Positions 60,725 to 64,000 of a stretch of DNA of 64,000 nt are shown here, in pieces (the first letter of the stretch is position 1; the number at the start of each line of letters is the position of its first letter). Both the position numbers and the translations under genes were made by a program. The DNA is from Rhodocollybia butyracea (lineage: Eukaryota; Basidiomycota; Agaricomycetes; Agaricales; Omphalotaceae). The notes beneath the pieces were generated by a model. The model was not told where the DNA came from. It saw only the letters and a program-made list of their open reading frames with translations, and searched no databases. The DNA is taken from NCBI GenBank assembly GCA_015501585.1, contig JADNRY010000132.1, positions 107,238 to 171,237 on the forward strand, written 5' to 3'.

Positions 60725-62079
60725 ATGTCCTCCACACAACGATCAGTTCTAGTAAGCCTGCTCAAGCTTCGCAGAGGTTCTGATTATAACTTATGAACTT
60801 GACAGGTAACCGGAGCCTCAGGATACTGGGTCTTATATCACGTACCATTATTGGAACAAGGCTTCAAAGTCAAAGGGTAAGTGCCGCGCATACAGCATCA
60901 TCCCATCTAACCGAATTCTAATTAGTTTTGCCGCGGAGAGAAGGTTCCGCTTTTGAAAAAAGCTTTCTCCAAGTATCCTGGGTTCGAAGTAATAGAAATC
61001 ACGGACATTTTCACCGGTGACTTTGGGCACTTTATGAAGGGTAGGTTGTAGTTCAATCTTGAGGTTCGGACTACCACTCATAATTCTGCAACAGGTTTGG
61101 ATGCGGTAATTCACTGCGCCGCACCAATGATAGCTGGTAAAGCTGATCCTGATGCAGCGTTGAAAGTAATCAATGTCTATATCTATACTTCCATGCCGCT
61201 AACGTCTCGTTATAGGGTGCAATCGATGGTTCTTTGCATGTTTTACAGCAAGCTAGCGATGCGGGAGTACACAAAGTCGTAGTGACCGGGTCTGCAGCAT
61301 CCTTTCCAATGAATGGACCCTTCTCGCCAAACGGTATGTTTCAGTCACAATCGCGAGAAGAACCCATGTGCTAACATATTGAAATGCAAGATTGGAGCGA
61401 CATTACTTTGGATATGGCCAAACAATCCGACAACCCTGGAGTGATTTATTTGGCGCAGAAGAATTCTCGGAATTGGCGGTCGTGGATTTGCTGACAAACA
61501 TCCTGAGATGGACGTTACTATCAGTAAGTATGCTGCAGCGCCCATACGACTGAAGTTCTAATCACGATGCAATAGTCTGCCCCTCGTATATCTTTGGGCC
61601 TGTGGCACCTGGCTTCGCCGAACTGACTCCAACGGTCAACTTTCGGGCTTTCAGCTCCGCATTCTTCCTGTATTCTCTGGTCAACGGGTCCAACCGATCT
61701 ACCCATTTGCCGGAAGCTATTGTGACATACGCGACGTAACTCGAGACACATTCTCGCTCTCGATGCTCCTCCCTCCTCCGTTGTTGGGTGTAAGCGCTTT
61801 GCGATTAGGCATCCAGAACAAAGCGACTTTCGTGAAGCTATCCACATCTTGATGAAGGAACGACCCCAAGTGAAGGATCGTCTACCGGAGTTGTCATCTG
61901 CTCCGGAATGGCCTGAGAATAACGGCCACATAGTCGACTACGAGAGCATCGAAAAAGTACTGCTGCTTAAAAAAGACTCTTTCAAATCATGGCGAGAAAC
62001 AGTGTTGGATGGTTTGGACAGTGTGTTAGCTGTGGAGAACTCTTGGAAGGCGAAAGGACGGAAGTTGTTGCGCCAGTAG
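60725..62079 (+). pseudogene. NAD-dependent epimerase/dehydratase (dihydroflavonol-reductase-like), decayed
   Basis: ATG 60725 (MSSTQRSVL) joins an exon with the Rossmann glycine motif as VTGASGYWVLYHVPLLEQGF. Then come LDAVIHCAAPMIAGKADPDA, GSLHVLQQASDAGVHKVVVTGSAASFP, an ICPSYIFGP block and a C-terminal helix ending at 62079. The family is extended short-chain dehydrogenases acting on aldehydes or sugars with NAD(P)H. Consecutive homologous blocks lie in different frames: near 60925, 61445, 61485, about 61660 and 61745. Each is explained by loss of one base, and no splice sites rescue them. I therefore call it a pseudogene; assembly errors are the alternative. Confidence 0.6.
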
Positions 62080-62490
62080 GAATGCCCCATTAAATTTCTC
62101 ACATATTGTAGTTTTGAACAGAGTAAAGCGCTTTTGTCTTTTGTGCCCATCGTTCCTCTGTTTCAGATAAGTAAAGTCTTGGGCCTACAGCGAAGTGTAG
62201 GGTTTCAGTATGTCTCTTATCGTGGTCAATGCCTAGGATTCTGTTCATCTGTTTCGTGCCAGGAATTCATCGACATCTTTCATATCAATCGTCCATGATG
62301 ATAAATCGCATGTGATGACAAAATATCTCTACAGTTGAAGTATCGCATCCCGTTTTCATGCCATACAGGAAGGTGAGAAGCCCTGTCACAACTGAATCCC
62401 GCCGTCAAATTGGGTTTCGCTATGGAGTTCATAATTTTATAATATGGTTCCGTTCTCGTATGCAGGTGGTTGTAATACTGACTCATTCCG
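62080..62490. other. Short convergent intergenic region
   Basis: 410 bp between the epimerase pseudogene and the 3' end of the minus-strand membrane protein. Nothing is supported. Confidence 0.5.
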
Positions 62491-63988
62491 TCATAAAGTT
62501 TTCCATCTTGCTTCGATCTGCTGAATCCGAGACTGTAGTGGATCCCTAGCAGTACCAGTATTTAAATCGTTAGATTCGTCGACAGGTTGCACCGTAACCT
62601 GCGATTGTCGAAGTTCGCGCATGCTTTGAACCAGCTCCTCCGTTCTCTGTTGTACTTCTGCTCGCTTTGTGCTAGTAAGTTGTCTGGTACTATCTGTAGC
62701 TTGGGGCGTAGGGAATCATTCCTGTATTAGAAATTATCATCGAAGCTTCGAGACAGCTTTTGTGGAATACATACTATGGATTGAGTTGGTTCCGGCCAGC
62801 TTTTGTTCAGTGCGCCCTTTTCTCTTCCACAGCCACCAGAGTCCAAGCCCAAGCCCAAGCAGCAAGGCGAGTGTTCCAATCGCACCACCCAGTATTTCTC
62901 CGAGTTTCTTTTTGCTTGTGTTGCTTGAAGAGATCATGGTGTTATTAGGTTTTCCGGCGCCGGACTCGGATCCAGTGGGTTTGGGAGATGGAGTACTAGT
63001 AGAGCTTGGAGGTGCAACATTCGTAGAGCTGAGGAGTCCAGTACTAGTAGATCTGAGAGATGCGGTACTAGTAGACCTGGAGGGTGCAGTACTAGCAGAA
63101 CTGCCAAGGGCCCGGGGGGTTTCTTCTGGAAGATCTAGAGAATACACTGTTTAATCAGCCGGTTTTAGAGATCGAGAAACAGAGCCCACCTCCCTGAGCT
63201 TGCGCGAGCGTGATATTAAATGTAGCTTTAGGGTCAGCCTGGTGGACTTCAGCTCAGATGAATGGATGTATATGCACATCAAGACGTACGGAATACTCTT
63301 GGAATGCCCACAGTGGAATAGCAGTATCAGGCGGGACAGCATTTGGGTAACTATAAATTTCGTATATTTCATCAAGGCAATTGAAGGACATTTCTTGAAT
63401 GCACTTACTCAGTAACGAATACTATAGCGCAAATAGAATGCCACTCCGGCCATCTAAGCAGGAGGTAGTACTTGATACTGTAGCAACATCGTTATCAAGT
63501 GAGTCGAATATTGCTCACGTTGAATACCCCGTCCCTTGACAGCTTGCACATGCACTCAGAGCGCTATAAAATACACTTGAACAAGTGCAGTTATTTAGTG
63601 GACCGAGTGCATTGTTGTATTTTTGTGGAGTGAGTATATCTGGGATATAGTATGCTTTGAGAAGCATTAAGTAAATCACCGCGACCAGAAAACCAAGGAT
63701 TAAAGACATACTTCCATTGGAGCAAGATCCCAAGTACCCTGCGACTTGACAAGGACTTTGCCCTAATGAGTTGAAAGACTATGTAATAAAATAAGGGAAA
63801 GGGGTCATCGCGTAAATGCTGATACTCACCCACTGAAATGATGATATGGTGCAATTTGGGGCATTCACGGTTGGGCCGACATGGGTACGAATCGACTGGG
63901 GTGGGATGGTAATAAAAGAGTGTTTCAAGAGGGGCTTTACGTTGAACGTACAGCTGTGTACTTCCTGTGTGATGATGATAATCTCGGT
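62491..63988 (-). CDS. Ser/Thr-rich single-pass membrane protein, 5' end outside window
   Basis: The first visible exon follows an AG at about 63988 and reads CTFNVKPLLKHSFITIPPQS ... TISSFQW. Later exons have GQSPCQVAGYLGSCSNG, CTCSSVFYSALSACASCQG, TWPEWHSICAIVFVTE and YPNAVPPDTAIPLWAF, a cysteine-patterned secreted domain common in agaricomycetes. A Ser/Thr/Pro stalk with about 42-bp DNA repeats (62990-63110) precedes a transmembrane helix (LGGAIGTLALLLGLGLGLWWLW). After an intron with donor GTATGT a coiled-coil tail (KRAEVQQRTEELVQSMRELR) ends at 62491. One join near 63230 is uncertain by one base. Probably a cell-surface sensor or anchor; function unknown. Confidence 0.65.
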
Positions 63989-64000
63989 CTATAGATGTAG

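Overview
The window is nuclear DNA of a mushroom-forming basidiomycete (Agaricomycetes). The genes are cut by many 45-80 nt GT-AG introns. The families present (DUF6534-type 7TM protein, fungal P450s with many short exons, aryl-alcohol AKR, Alr/Mnr2-type Mg transporter, Ser/Thr-rich single-pass membrane proteins) are typical of that class. No tRNA or rRNA gene was seen.

Left third (1-19,100): transposon-derived. A 5'-truncated Ty3-type LTR retrotransposon of about 16.3 kb (1701-18006, + strand) dominates. It has a decayed gag-pol (1723-8686), then an unusual 8.3 kb 3' extension, then a 1.04 kb 3' LTR (16965-18006). The extension carries two intron-containing genes on the opposite strand, whose spliced reading frames are intact (500 and 784 codons by my splicing) although gag-pol has about a dozen lesions. 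The internal region is saturated with the hexamer GCTAGC (about 48 copies in 14.5 kb, against 4 I found in the rest of the window). The LTR holds a bZIP-like site array in U3 and, just after the TATA box, ten hairpins with a constant cap and varying but still paired stems. Three neighbouring introns of one antisense gene repeat the same design (constant loop, varying paired stem). The element abuts a minus-strand gag-like fragment with its own LTR-like sequence (18016-19111), which suggests nesting.

Middle (19,800-45,200): accessory host genes. These are a DUF6534-like membrane protein, two cytochromes P450, an aldo-keto reductase, adenosine kinase, a CorA-type Mg transporter, an ABC transporter and a membrane protein with a galactose-binding-like ectodomain. 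Small transposon debris lies among them: a hAT-like MITE with 8-bp TSD, a GC-rich repeat pair and a transposon N-terminal remnant.

Right third (46,600-64,000): core genes. Enolase comes first, then the ribosome-biogenesis GTPase NOG2 head to head (118 bp apart) with KOG1/Raptor, the TORC1 scaffold. A C2H2 zinc-finger protein, a decayed NAD-dependent epimerase and a partial Ser/Thr-rich membrane protein running off the right edge follow.

Most promising for new biology: the combination, in one giant Ty3 element, of GCTAGC saturation, antisense Cys-motif genes and constant-cap/variable-stem hairpin families. An element-encoded DNA- or RNA-binding system acting on its own repeats (compare the VANC proteins and motifs of plant VANDAL transposons) is one explanation. 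It is inference, not shown by the sequence.
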